Positions 29,341-37,166 of a stretch of DNA of 64,000 bases are shown here, piece by piece (position 1 is the first letter of the stretch; each line of letters begins with the position of its first letter). The stretch is from Pseudomonadota bacterium. GTDB lineage: Bacteria > Pseudomonadota > Gammaproteobacteria > Pseudomonadales > Pseudomonadaceae. The stretch spans positions 1-64,000 of the forward strand of contig JAEYXX010000070.1 of NCBI GenBank assembly GCA_023431055.1. Direction: 5' to 3'. The translations under genes were made by a program, and so were the position numbers. Below the pieces are notes generated by a model, which saw nothing but the letters and a program-made list of their open reading frames with translations, was not told the DNA's origin and did not search any database.

Positions 29341-30594
29341 TCAGGCCACGCCGTAGGCACGCGGCAACTTCAATTCGGTGAGGGTGCCGCCTTCCTCGTG
29401 GTTATACAACTTAACCGTACCGCCGGCACGGGTCACGCTGGCCTGGCTGAGGAAAAGGCCGAGACCGAAGCCCTTGCCCTTGGTGGTGAAGAACGGCCGC
29501 CCGAGCTGCTCGGCGATGGCCAGCGGCACGCCGACGCCATGGTCGCGGATGCTCAGACGCAGCCACTGATGATCCCAGTCCAGGCGGATATCGAGCTTGT
29601 CCGGACAGGCATCGGCGGCGTTGTTGAGCAGATTGAGCAACGCCTGCGTAAGATCGGCCGGCGGCATGATGCGCGGCGGCGTGCCACGGCCGAGGCATTG
29701 GTAACGGTAGCTGGCCTCGGGGCGCATCAGGTGCCAGCGGTTGAGGGTGGTTTCCAGCCACTCCACGCTGGACTGTTCGATAACCGCCTGGCGCCGGTCG
29801 TTCTCGGCGGCGCGCACCAGTTGCTGCAGGGTGAACTTGCACAGCTTGACCTGCTCCTGCAGCAACGCCAGGTCATCCTGCAGCGCGGGCTTGTCGCGGT
29901 ACTCCTGGCGCAGCTCCTTGAGCAGCACGCTCATGGTGCCCAGTGGCGTGCCCAACTCATGGGCGGCACCGGCGGCCTGCGTGGCCACGGCCAACAGCTG
30001 TTGGTCACGCAGGCTTTCCTCGCGGCGCTCGGCACGCAGCTCGTCCTGGCGACGCAGCTCCTCGGCCATCTTGGCGACGAAGAAGGTGATCAGCGAGGCG
30101 GCCAGAGCGAAGCTCAGCCACATGCCGTAGACCAGCAGGCTCTCGCGGGCGGCGGGTAGTTCGAGTGGGTGCGTCCATACCAGCAGCAAGGTATATCCCG
30201 CCAACGCCAGGCCGGATAACACGATGGTGAACAGCCAGGGCAGCGTTGCCGCGGCGATGGTCAGCGGCACCAGATAGTAGGAGACGAAGGGGTTGGTCGA
30301 GCCGCCCGAGTAATACAGCAGCACACTATGGATGATCAGGTCGCAGCCCAGTTGCACCGCATATTCGACCTCCGTCACCGGCCAGGGACCGCGCAGGCGC
30401 AGCGCCGTGCCCAGGCACAACAACAGGGAAACGCCAAGGGTGACCGATAACTGCAACCAGGGCAGCGGTATCATGCCCGACTTGTAGGCAAGCCCGACCG
30501 AGCCTGCCTGAGCGGCCAGCACCAGAATTCGAATGAGAGTCAGGCGCCAAAGATTCTGGCGGCTGGCGGAGAGTAACTGCACGGGTTCGAGCAT
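29341..30594 (-). CDS. roxS: RoxS, redox sensor histidine kinase
   Basis: 417-residue membrane kinase of the RegB/PrrB group. Six hydrophobic segments occupy about residues 18-175. The RegB-type quinone-site motif GGSTNPF lies at about 98-103. The phosphorylated His is His212 in GAAHELGTPLG; N, G1 and G2 boxes (NLLNNAADA, IRDHGVGVP, GFGLGLFLSQ) follow. It probably senses the redox state of the quinone pool and phosphorylates RoxR. The ATG at 30594 has GGAGTCGCC upstream. Confidence 0.95.
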   Translation of the reverse strand: MLEPVQLLSASRQNLWRLTLIRILVLAAQAGSVGLAYKSGMIPLPWLQLSVTLGVSLLLCLGTALRLRGPWPVTEVEYAVQLGCDLIIHSVLLYYSGGSTNPFVSYYLVPLTIAAATLPWLFTIVLSGLALAGYTLLLVWTHPLELPAARESLLVYGMWLSFALAASLITFFVAKMAEELRRQDELRAERREESLRDQQLLAVATQAAGAAHELGTPLGTMSVLLKELRQEYRDKPALQDDLALLQEQVKLCKFTLQQLVRAAENDRRQAVIEQSSVEWLETTLNRWHLMRPEASYRYQCLGRGTPPRIMPPADLTQALLNLLNNAADACPDKLDIRLDWDHQWLRLSIRDHGVGVPLAIAEQLGRPFFTTKGKGFGLGLFLSQASVTRAGGTVKLYNHEEGGTLTELKLPRAYGVA

Positions 30595-30780
30595 GGCGAC
30601 TCCAATTGATGGCGGCGAGTATAACCAAGGCTGCTGCGGCCTTGCGCCGCTGCGGCAACCGGCCGCACATCCCGCCCCGCCTCAGGCTGAAAAAAATCGA
30701 ACCTGTTTAACCCGAATGGCCACCCGCCTTCGTCTACCCTCGGGAAACGGCCATAAAGGCCACTGAAAAAGGAACTGCAC

Positions 30781-31494
30781 ATGCGCACCATGCCCCGTAT
30801 CGCCTCCCTCCTCGCCCTGACCATCGCCAGCCTGGCCAGCACCGGCCTGCTGGCGGACGAGGCGCGCTACAACCAGATCGCCCTGCGCGCCGAGGTGAAC
30901 CAGGAGGTCGCCCACGACCTGATGCACGTCGCCCTCTACACCGAATCGCAGAATGCCGACCCGGCCAAGCTGGCGGCAGAAATCACCAACACCCTGAACA
31001 AGACGCTGGAGCAGGCGCGTCAGGTCAAAGGCGTGGCGGTCAAACTGGGCAGCCGCAACAGCTACCCGGTGTACGACGACAAGGGCCAGAAGATCACTGC
31101 CTGGCGCGAGCGCGCCGAAGTGCGCCTGGAAAGCGCCGACTTCGCCCGCCTGTCCACCCTTACTGGTGAGCTGCTGCAATCGATGAAGATGGCTGGCATG
31201 GACTTCAGCATCGCCAGCGACACGCGCAAGACCCGCGAGGACGCCATGCTCAAGGACGCCGTCGATGCCTTCAGGGCGCGCGCCCAGCTGGCCACCGAAG
31301 CACTGGGAGGCAAGGGCTACAAGCTGGTCAGTCTGAGCCTCAACACCGGAGGCTTCCAGCCGCAGATGGTCATGCGCAACTTCGAGGCCAAAGGCATGGC
31401 GATGATGGACGCAGCACCCACGCCGCAGATCGAGGCAGGCACCAGCCAGGTCACGGTCAGCGCCGATGGCGTCATCGAAGTGCAGATGCCCTGA
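30781..31494 (+). CDS. Periplasmic SIMPL-domain protein
   Basis: 237-residue exported protein of the SIMPL/DUF541 family (BP26, YggE relatives) with a signal peptide of about 25 residues (LLALTIASLASTGLLADEA). YggE-like proteins lessen oxidative stress and form oligomeric assemblies, but the function is not settled. AAGGA stands 7 bases before the ATG. It diverges from roxS and precedes the dpp region; a terminator follows, so it is probably its own unit. Confidence 0.88.
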   Translation: MRTMPRIASLLALTIASLASTGLLADEARYNQIALRAEVNQEVAHDLMHVALYTESQNADPAKLAAEITNTLNKTLEQARQVKGVAVKLGSRNSYPVYDDKGQKITAWRERAEVRLESADFARLSTLTGELLQSMKMAGMDFSIASDTRKTREDAMLKDAVDAFRARAQLATEALGGKGYKLVSLSLNTGGFQPQMVMRNFEAKGMAMMDAAPTPQIEAGTSQVTVSADGVIEVQMP

Positions 31495-31516
31495 ACCACG
31501 CTCTGCAATAAAGCAG

Positions 31517-31543
31517 CGCCGTTATCGCCAGATAACGGCGTTT
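31517..31543 (+). terminator. Rho-independent terminator after the SIMPL gene
   Basis: A 10-bp perfect stem (CGCCGTTATC / GATAACGGCG) with a GCCA loop is followed by TTT and, 8 bases later, TTTT. Confidence 0.8.
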
Positions 31544-31636
31544 CGCCATCTTTTCCCCGCAACATTTTCATAAATGCGACAGCAAATTACAGCGCTGTAG
31601 CGCTAACCATCTTCCGCGTGACGTAGCGCTTGCCTC

Positions 31637-31653
31637 GGGCACAAGGCCTGCAT
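31637..31653 (+). promoter_or_regulatory. Candidate sigma-54 promoter of dppA1
   Basis: GGGCAC-N5-CTGCA matches the sigma-54 consensus TGGCAC-N5-TTGCW at 9 of 11 defined positions, with the invariant GG and GC spaced correctly. The expected start would be about 31662, some 58 bases before the dppA1 ATG. Upstream are a 12-bp palindrome TACAGCGCTGTA (31588-31599) and a direct repeat GTAGCGCT (31597 and 31623), possible activator sites. Confidence 0.5.
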
Positions 31654-31719
31654 AGTTTCGGCGGTGGTCTCCAGAAGAGGCTCCTCAGGGATCACAACCA
31701 CAACAACGATGAGGTCAAG

Positions 31720-33318
31720 ATGCGCAAGAACGCCATTCTCCAGGCTTTGCTTACCGCTGGGCTGATCGCCAGCGCCCCCCTCGCCAGCGCCGCCAACCTG
31801 GTGTTCTGCTCCGAGGGCAGCCCCGCCGGGTTCGACCCGGGCCTGTACACCACCGGTACCGATTTCGACGCCGCGGCGGAAACCGTCTTCAACCGCCTGA
31901 CCCAGTTCGAGCGCGGCGGCACCAAGGTCGAGCCTGGCCTGGCCGAGAGCTGGGAGGTGTCCGACGACGGCCTGACCTACACCTTCAAGCTGCGCCCCGG
32001 GGTGAAGTTCCACACCACCGAGTACTTCAAGCCGAGCCGCGAATTCAACGCCGACGACGTGCTGTTCACCTTCAACCGCATGCTCGACAAGGACCACCCC
32101 TTCCGCAAGGCCTACCCCTCCGAGTTCCCCTACTTCACCGATATGGGCATGGACAGCAACATCGCCAAGCTGGAGAAGCTGGACGACCATACGGTGCGCT
32201 TCATCCTCAATGAGGTGGACGCCGCCTTCGTGCAAAACCTGGCGATGAGCTTCGCCTCGATCCAGTCCGCCGAATATGCCGACCAACTACTCAAGGCTGG
32301 CAAGGCCGCCGACATCAACCAGAAGCCGGTCGGCACCGGTCCCTTCGTGTTCAGCCGTTACCAGAAGGACGCGGTGATCCGCTACAAGGGCAACAAGGAC
32401 TACTGGAAACCGGACGACGTGAAGATCGACAACCTGATCTTCGCCATCAACACCGACTCGTCGGTGCGCATGCAGAAGCTCAAGGCTGGCGAATGCCACG
32501 TCACCCTGTTCCCACGCCCGGCCGACATCGCTGCGCTGCAGCAGGACGCCAAGCTGCAGATGCCGGAGCAAGCCGGCTTCAACGTCGGTTACATCGCCTA
32601 CAACGTCACCCACCCGCCGTTCGACAAACTGGAAGTACGCCAGGCGCTGGACATGGCGGTGAACAAGCAGGCGATCCTCGACGCGGTGTACCAGAACGCC
32701 GGACAGTTGGCGGTCAACGGCATGCCGCCGACCCAGTGGTCTTATAACGAAGACATCAAGGATCCGGCCTTCGACCCGGAAAAGGCCAAGGAACTGCTCA
32801 AGGCCGCCGGCATCAAGGAAGGCACCGAAATCACCCTATGGGCCATGCCGGTGCAGCGCCCGTACAACCCCAACGCCAAGCAGATCGCTGAAATGCTGCA
32901 GGCCGACTGGGCCAAGATCGGCATCAAGGCACGCATCGTCACCTACGAATGGGGCGAATACCTCAAGCGCGCCAAGGCTGGTGAGCACGACGCCATGCTG
33001 ATCGGCTGGAGTGGCGACAACGGTGATCCGGACAACTGGCTCGGCACCCTCTACGGCTGCGATGCGGTCGACGGCAACAACTTCTCCAAGTGGTGCTTCG
33101 AGGACTACGACAAGCTGGTCAAGGCCGCCAAGCGCACCACCGACGTGGCCGAGCGTACCGAGCTGTACAAGCAGGCTCAGGTGATCCTCAAGCGCGAGGT
33201 GCCCATCACCCCGCTGGCCCACTCCACCGTGTATCAGCCGATGCGCAAGGAGGTGCAGGACTTCCGCATCAGCCCGTTCGCGCTCAACTCCTTCTATGGT
33301 GTGAGCATCGGCAACTGA
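31720..33318 (+). CDS. dppA1: DppA1, periplasmic dipeptide-binding protein
   Basis: 532-residue solute-binding protein of ABC family 5 (DppA/OppA type). A signal peptide (LLTAGLIASAPLASA, cleavage about residue 24) leads to mature ANLVFCSEGSPAGFDPG. Conserved DppA segments include GTGPFVFSRY and GDNGDPDNWL. It presumably delivers di- or tripeptides to DppBCDF encoded 6 kb downstream. The ATG at 31720 is the first that gives a signal peptide; earlier codons look non-coding. It is very similar throughout to dppA3, suggesting duplication. Confidence 0.94.
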   Translation: MRKNAILQALLTAGLIASAPLASAANLVFCSEGSPAGFDPGLYTTGTDFDAAAETVFNRLTQFERGGTKVEPGLAESWEVSDDGLTYTFKLRPGVKFHTTEYFKPSREFNADDVLFTFNRMLDKDHPFRKAYPSEFPYFTDMGMDSNIAKLEKLDDHTVRFILNEVDAAFVQNLAMSFASIQSAEYADQLLKAGKAADINQKPVGTGPFVFSRYQKDAVIRYKGNKDYWKPDDVKIDNLIFAINTDSSVRMQKLKAGECHVTLFPRPADIAALQQDAKLQMPEQAGFNVGYIAYNVTHPPFDKLEVRQALDMAVNKQAILDAVYQNAGQLAVNGMPPTQWSYNEDIKDPAFDPEKAKELLKAAGIKEGTEITLWAMPVQRPYNPNAKQIAEMLQADWAKIGIKARIVTYEWGEYLKRAKAGEHDAMLIGWSGDNGDPDNWLGTLYGCDAVDGNNFSKWCFEDYDKLVKAAKRTTDVAERTELYKQAQVILKREVPITPLAHSTVYQPMRKEVQDFRISPFALNSFYGVSIGN

Positions 33319-33324
33319 CGGCAG

Positions 33325-33348
33325 ACGGCGCACCTTTGGGTGCGCCGT
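33325..33348 (+). terminator. Terminator/attenuator between dppA1 and dppA2
   Basis: A 10-bp perfect stem (ACGGCGCACC / GGTGCGCCGT) with a TTTG loop, followed by TTG. It lies 7 bp after dppA1 and 23 bp before dppA2, so it may end dppA1 transcription or reduce read-through. Confidence 0.7.
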
Positions 33349-33371
33349 TTGTATCTGGATCGGGAGTTCAA

Positions 33372-34967
33372 ATGTCTACCCTGCCCCTCAAGCGCGCTGG
33401 CGTGCTGCTGGCCGCTCTGTTTGCTACTCAGGTCCAGGCGGCCAATCTGGTGGTGTGCAGCGAAGCCAGCCCGGAAGGTTTCGATATCGTCCAGTACACC
33501 GCCGCCACCACCGCCGACGCCACGGCGGAAACCCTGTTCGAACGCCTGGTGGCCTTCGCCCCCGGCAGCACCGACATCGTCCCGGCGCTGGCGCAGAGCT
33601 GGGAGATCAGCGATGACGGCCTGAGCTACACCTTCACCCTGCGCGAGGGGGTGAAGTTCCATGCCAACAAGGATTTCACCCCAAGCCGCACATTCAACGC
33701 CGACGACGTGCTGTGGAGCTTCCAGCGCCAGCTCGACCAAGCGCATCCCTGGCACAAGCTGTCGCTGCGCGGCTTCCCCTACGCCGAGGCCATGGGCCTG
33801 GCGCAACTAATCGAGCGCATCGAAAAACTCGACGAGCATCGTGTGCGTTTCGCTCTGAAGCATCCCGAGGCGCCCTTTCTGACCAACCTGGCCATGGGCT
33901 TCGCCTCGATCTACTCGGCCGAATACGCCGAGCACCTGCTCGCCAGCGGCAAGCCCGAGCGGCTGAACAACGCCCCCATCGGCACCGGCCCCTTCGTCTT
34001 CGAGCGCTACGCCAAGGACGCCCAGGTGCGCTTTCGTGGCAACCCGGACTACTGGGACGGCGCGCCGAAGGTCGAGCGACTGATACTGGCCATCACCCCC
34101 GAGCCCAACGTGCGCCAGCAACGGCTCAAGGCCGGCGACTGCCAGATCGCCCTCTACCCGCGTCCGGTGGATATCCCGGCGCTCAAGGCCGACCCGCAGC
34201 TGCAGGTGCTGGAACTGGACTCGCTGCTGACCGCCTATATCGGCATCAACACCCGCCATCGGCCGCTGGGTGACGTGCGCGTGCGCCAGGCGATCAACCT
34301 AGCGTTCGACAAGGCCGCCTACATTCGCGCGCAGTTTGGCGAGGGCAATGCCACGCCGGCCGTGGCGCCCTACCCGGCCACCCTGTGGGGCCATGACGAA
34401 ACCCTTGTGGACTGGCCGCACGATCCTGAACGGGCCCGCCAGCTGCTGGCCGAGGCCGGTCACGCCGATGGCTTCGCCCTGTCGATCTGGACCCGCCCCG
34501 GTGGCGGGCCAACCAACCCCAACCCCGGCATCGGCGCACAGATGCTGCAGGCCGATCTCGCCGCCATCGGCATCCGCAGCGACATTCGCGTGTTCGAGTG
34601 GGGCGAGCTGATCAAGCGGGCCAAGAACGGCGAGCACGATCTGGTGTTCATGGGCTGGGCCGGCGACAACGGCGACCCGGACAACTTCCTCACCCCCAAC
34701 CTGTCCTGCGCAGCGGCCGAAAGCGGCGAGAACCAGGCAGGCTGGTGCGACAAGGCCTTCGATACGCTGATCACCGAGGCGCGGCGCGAGCCCGAGCAGG
34801 GCAAACGCGCCGCGCTGTATCGCCAGGCCCTGGGCATCTTTCACGAACAGGCGCCGTGGATCGCCCTGGCCCACCCCAAGCAGTTCGCGGCGCTGCGCAA
34901 GGGTGTCGAAGGCTTCGTGCTCAGCCCGCTGGGCTCGAACAATTTCGCCAAGGTGAAAGTGCCATGA
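33372..34967 (+). CDS. dppA2: DppA2, periplasmic peptide-binding protein
   Basis: 531-residue family-5 solute-binding protein with a signal peptide (VLLAALFATQVQA) and mature start ANLVVCSEASPEGFD. It shares the fold and motifs of DppA1 and DppA3 (GTGPFVFERY, GDNGDPDNFL) but is clearly the most diverged of the three, so its peptide range probably differs. It follows dppA1 by 53 bp containing a terminator-like hairpin, and converges on the mdpA gene. Confidence 0.92.
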   Translation: MSTLPLKRAGVLLAALFATQVQAANLVVCSEASPEGFDIVQYTAATTADATAETLFERLVAFAPGSTDIVPALAQSWEISDDGLSYTFTLREGVKFHANKDFTPSRTFNADDVLWSFQRQLDQAHPWHKLSLRGFPYAEAMGLAQLIERIEKLDEHRVRFALKHPEAPFLTNLAMGFASIYSAEYAEHLLASGKPERLNNAPIGTGPFVFERYAKDAQVRFRGNPDYWDGAPKVERLILAITPEPNVRQQRLKAGDCQIALYPRPVDIPALKADPQLQVLELDSLLTAYIGINTRHRPLGDVRVRQAINLAFDKAAYIRAQFGEGNATPAVAPYPATLWGHDETLVDWPHDPERARQLLAEAGHADGFALSIWTRPGGGPTNPNPGIGAQMLQADLAAIGIRSDIRVFEWGELIKRAKNGEHDLVFMGWAGDNGDPDNFLTPNLSCAAAESGENQAGWCDKAFDTLITEARREPEQGKRAALYRQALGIFHEQAPWIALAHPKQFAALRKGVEGFVLSPLGSNNFAKVKVP

Positions 34968-34973
34968 ACGCCG

Positions 34974-35005
34974 GGAACCGGTGACGGCGCTCCGGCACCG
35001 GTTCC
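34974..35005. terminator. Bidirectional terminator between dppA2 and mdpA
   Basis: A 10-bp perfect stem (GGAACCGGTG / CACCGGTTCC) with a 12-base loop fills the 44-bp gap between the converging genes. No long U-tract is present. Confidence 0.6.
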
Positions 35006-35011
35006 GCGCGG

Positions 35012-36241
35012 TTAAACGTCCAGACCGAAGGGGTCGTCCACCGAATGGCTGGGCTGGGTAAACCAGCGCGGGCCGTCTGCGGTCATGTAGAAGTGATCCT
35101 CGAGACGGACGCCGAACTCGCCCGGCACGCAGATCATCGGCTCGTTGCTGAAGCACATGCCCTCCGCCAGCGGGGTGTCATCGCCGCCAACCAGGTAGGG
35201 GCCCTCGTGAATGTCCAGGCCGATACCGTGACCGGTACGGTGCGGCAAGCCCGGCAAGGCATAACCGGACCCAAGCCCCGCCGCCTCCAGGCTACGCCGC
35301 GCCGCCGCGTCCACCGACGAACAGGGCGCCCCCAGGGTGGCGGCCTCGAACGCTGCCTGCTGCGCGGCTTTTTCCTTGTTCCAGAAGTCGCGCTGGCGCG
35401 CGCTGGGCGTGCCGAATACGTAGCTGCGGGTGATGTCCGACAGGTAACTGTGCACCTTGCAGCCGGTGTCGATCAGTACCATGTCGCCGTCCTTGAGCCG
35501 CTGCGCATGCTTGACCCCATGCGGAAAGGCACTGGCAGCACCGAACAGGACGATGCAGAAGGTCGAGCCAGGCGCACCGACGCGGCGGTGCGCCTGGCGG
35601 ATGAACTCGGCGACCTCGGTGGTGCTGATACCTTCGTGGAGGATGCTCGCAGCAGCCTTGTGCACTTCCAGGGTCATGTCCTTGGCGCGCTGCATCAGCG
35701 CGATTTCCGCCGGCGACTTGCATTGGCGGCAGGCCGTGGTGATGCACCCGGCGTCGACGAAGCGATAACCGCCGGTCAGCTGGCGGATGCCTTCGAACAT
35801 GAAAAAAGGCAAGGAAGAACAAAGGCCTACCTTCGGCGGCGCACCATCATTGGGCAATACCCCGAGGCGCTTCAGGCAGTTCAGAAGCAGCGCATAGGGG
35901 CTTTCGTGCTCCTGCCAGGTATTGATCGCGCCGGGCACCACCTGAAAGTCGCGCACCGTGCCTTCCTCGAAGGCCGGCGCCAGATATTCCAGTGCACCGC
36001 TGGCCGGCAAAATCGCACCGACCATGCGCTCGCTGGCATTCCACTGCACGCCGGTGAAGTACTGCAGGTTGCTACCGGCGGCAAGGAACAGCGCGGCGAT
36101 ATCCTGCTCACGCATCAACGCCTGAGCACGGGCGATGCGTGCCTGGTACTCCCCCTCACTGATCGGCTCCGCGCCGTCCATCATGTTCTGCAGGCGCGCC
36201 AAGGCCTGCTCCGGCGTACTGCCGCCGACTCCCAGTGTCAT
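35012..36241 (-). CDS. mdpA: MdpA, M24-family metallopeptidase (probable dipeptidase)
   Basis: 409-residue pita-bread peptidase of family M24B (prolidase/Xaa-Pro type). All five metal ligands can be placed: two Asp in LIDTGCKVHSYLSDITRSY, His in HRTGHGIGLDIHEGP, Glu in FSNEPMICV and Glu in VRLEDHF. The P. aeruginosa homologue beside psdR is described as a dipeptidase controlled by PsdR. No signal peptide, so it acts in the cytoplasm on imported dipeptides. The start at 36241 has GAGG upstream; an ATG at 36274 lacks a ribosome site. Confidence 0.9.
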   Translation of the reverse strand: MTLGVGGSTPEQALARLQNMMDGAEPISEGEYQARIARAQALMREQDIAALFLAAGSNLQYFTGVQWNASERMVGAILPASGALEYLAPAFEEGTVRDFQVVPGAINTWQEHESPYALLLNCLKRLGVLPNDGAPPKVGLCSSLPFFMFEGIRQLTGGYRFVDAGCITTACRQCKSPAEIALMQRAKDMTLEVHKAAASILHEGISTTEVAEFIRQAHRRVGAPGSTFCIVLFGAASAFPHGVKHAQRLKDGDMVLIDTGCKVHSYLSDITRSYVFGTPSARQRDFWNKEKAAQQAAFEAATLGAPCSSVDAAARRSLEAAGLGSGYALPGLPHRTGHGIGLDIHEGPYLVGGDDTPLAEGMCFSNEPMICVPGEFGVRLEDHFYMTADGPRWFTQPSHSVDDPFGLDV

Positions 36242-36298
36242 CTGCACATCCTCGTCTGGCCCCAAGACGGACATCGTCGGCGGGCAACTTGTCGCAAA

Positions 36299-36319
36299 AA
36301 TTTAAGTTCTACTTAAATT
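36299..36319. promoter_or_regulatory. Candidate PsdR operator between mdpA and psdR
   Basis: Perfect palindrome with 9-bp arms AATTTAAGT and ACTTAAATT separated by TCT. A further ACTTAAA stands at 36344-36350. Similar half-sites precede dppA3. It lies 58 bp before mdpA and 107 bp before psdR. Confidence 0.6.
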
Positions 36320-36425
36320 CTGGTCAAAGCTTTTTTCAGCCGGACTTAAAAAGCTCGCCGGTATCGGGCTGGAGTCCCGGCGGCTCATGGGTATACTCCG
36401 CTGACCCGAATAGCGAGCCACTTTC

Positions 36426-36992
36426 ATGACCGCAGATCGCATTGGCGAACGTTTGCGCCGCTACCGGCGGGCCGCCGGCAAGACTCTCAATCAGGTGGCG
36501 GCCGAGGCCGGCCTGACCGCCAGCTTCCTGTCCCAGGCAGAGCGCAACCTGACCGGCGTTTCGCTATCCTCGCTGGCCAGCATCGCCAAGGCGCTCGATG
36601 TGCCGCTCAACGTGCTGTTCGACCAGCCCGCCCAACCGCAGCCGGATTCGCACGTGAACGAGCGGGTGCGCTACACCGTCGGCGGCCAGCTGCTGGCCTA
36701 CGAACGCCTGTCCAGCTCCTTTCCCGGTAACTCGATCAACGCGGTAAAGATGAACATTCCGGTGGGCTATCAGTCGGAGCTGATTGCCCATGAAGGCGTG
36801 GAGTTTTCCTACGTGCTCAGCGGGCGGATCGTCTACACCATCGAAGGTCGCGACTACCCGCTCGGCCCCGGCGACTCGGTGCATTTCGATGCCGGCAAGC
36901 TGCATCGCCTGGCCAACATCGCCGACACCCCGGCCGAAGTGCTGACCATGACCACCATGGCGCTTTTCGACGATCACCCCGTCAACGAGTGA
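36426..36992 (+). CDS. psdR: PsdR, dipeptide metabolism repressor (XRE-cupin)
   Basis: 188-residue regulator with an N-terminal XRE helix-turn-helix (about residues 8-62: KTLNQVAAEAGLTASFLSQ) and a C-terminal cupin (about 105-175: HEGVEFSYVLSGRI, PGDSVHFDAGKLHR) that may bind a ligand. P. aeruginosa PsdR represses mdpA and dppA genes, and its loss speeds growth on peptides. The identification rests on position between mdpA and dppA3 and the domain plan. It is divergent from mdpA. Confidence 0.9.
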   Translation: MTADRIGERLRRYRRAAGKTLNQVAAEAGLTASFLSQAERNLTGVSLSSLASIAKALDVPLNVLFDQPAQPQPDSHVNERVRYTVGGQLLAYERLSSSFPGNSINAVKMNIPVGYQSELIAHEGVEFSYVLSGRIVYTIEGRDYPLGPGDSVHFDAGKLHRLANIADTPAEVLTMTTMALFDDHPVNE

Positions 36993-37034
36993 TTTTTGCC
37001 CCGATTTAGGGCAAACATGCGCAATGTTAGTGCT

Positions 37035-37075
37035 GCTTAATTTTTGTTGACCACTATTTCAGCATGACTTAATTT
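37035..37075 (+). promoter_or_regulatory. dppA3 promoter region with candidate PsdR half-sites
   Basis: GCTTAATTT (37035-37043) and ACTTAATTT (37067-37075) resemble one arm of the palindrome before mdpA and are 32 bp apart, about three DNA turns. A TTGACC -35 element (37047-37052) lies between them, with the second half-site over the expected -10. Confidence 0.45.
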
Positions 37076-37166
37076 CGAGCTCGACCCGGTTGGGGCTACC
37101 CGCCTTCACCGCATACCGAGCTCGCGCTGAACCCAGGCGCGAACAAAAAAAGAAAAAGAGGTTCGC

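Noticed and set aside
30643..30661. Possible RoxR site (GC-rich imperfect palindrome around TTGCGCCGCTGCGGCAA) between roxS and the SIMPL gene
   Set aside because: Match to RegA/PrrA-type sites is loose and such GC palindromes are common by chance in this genome.
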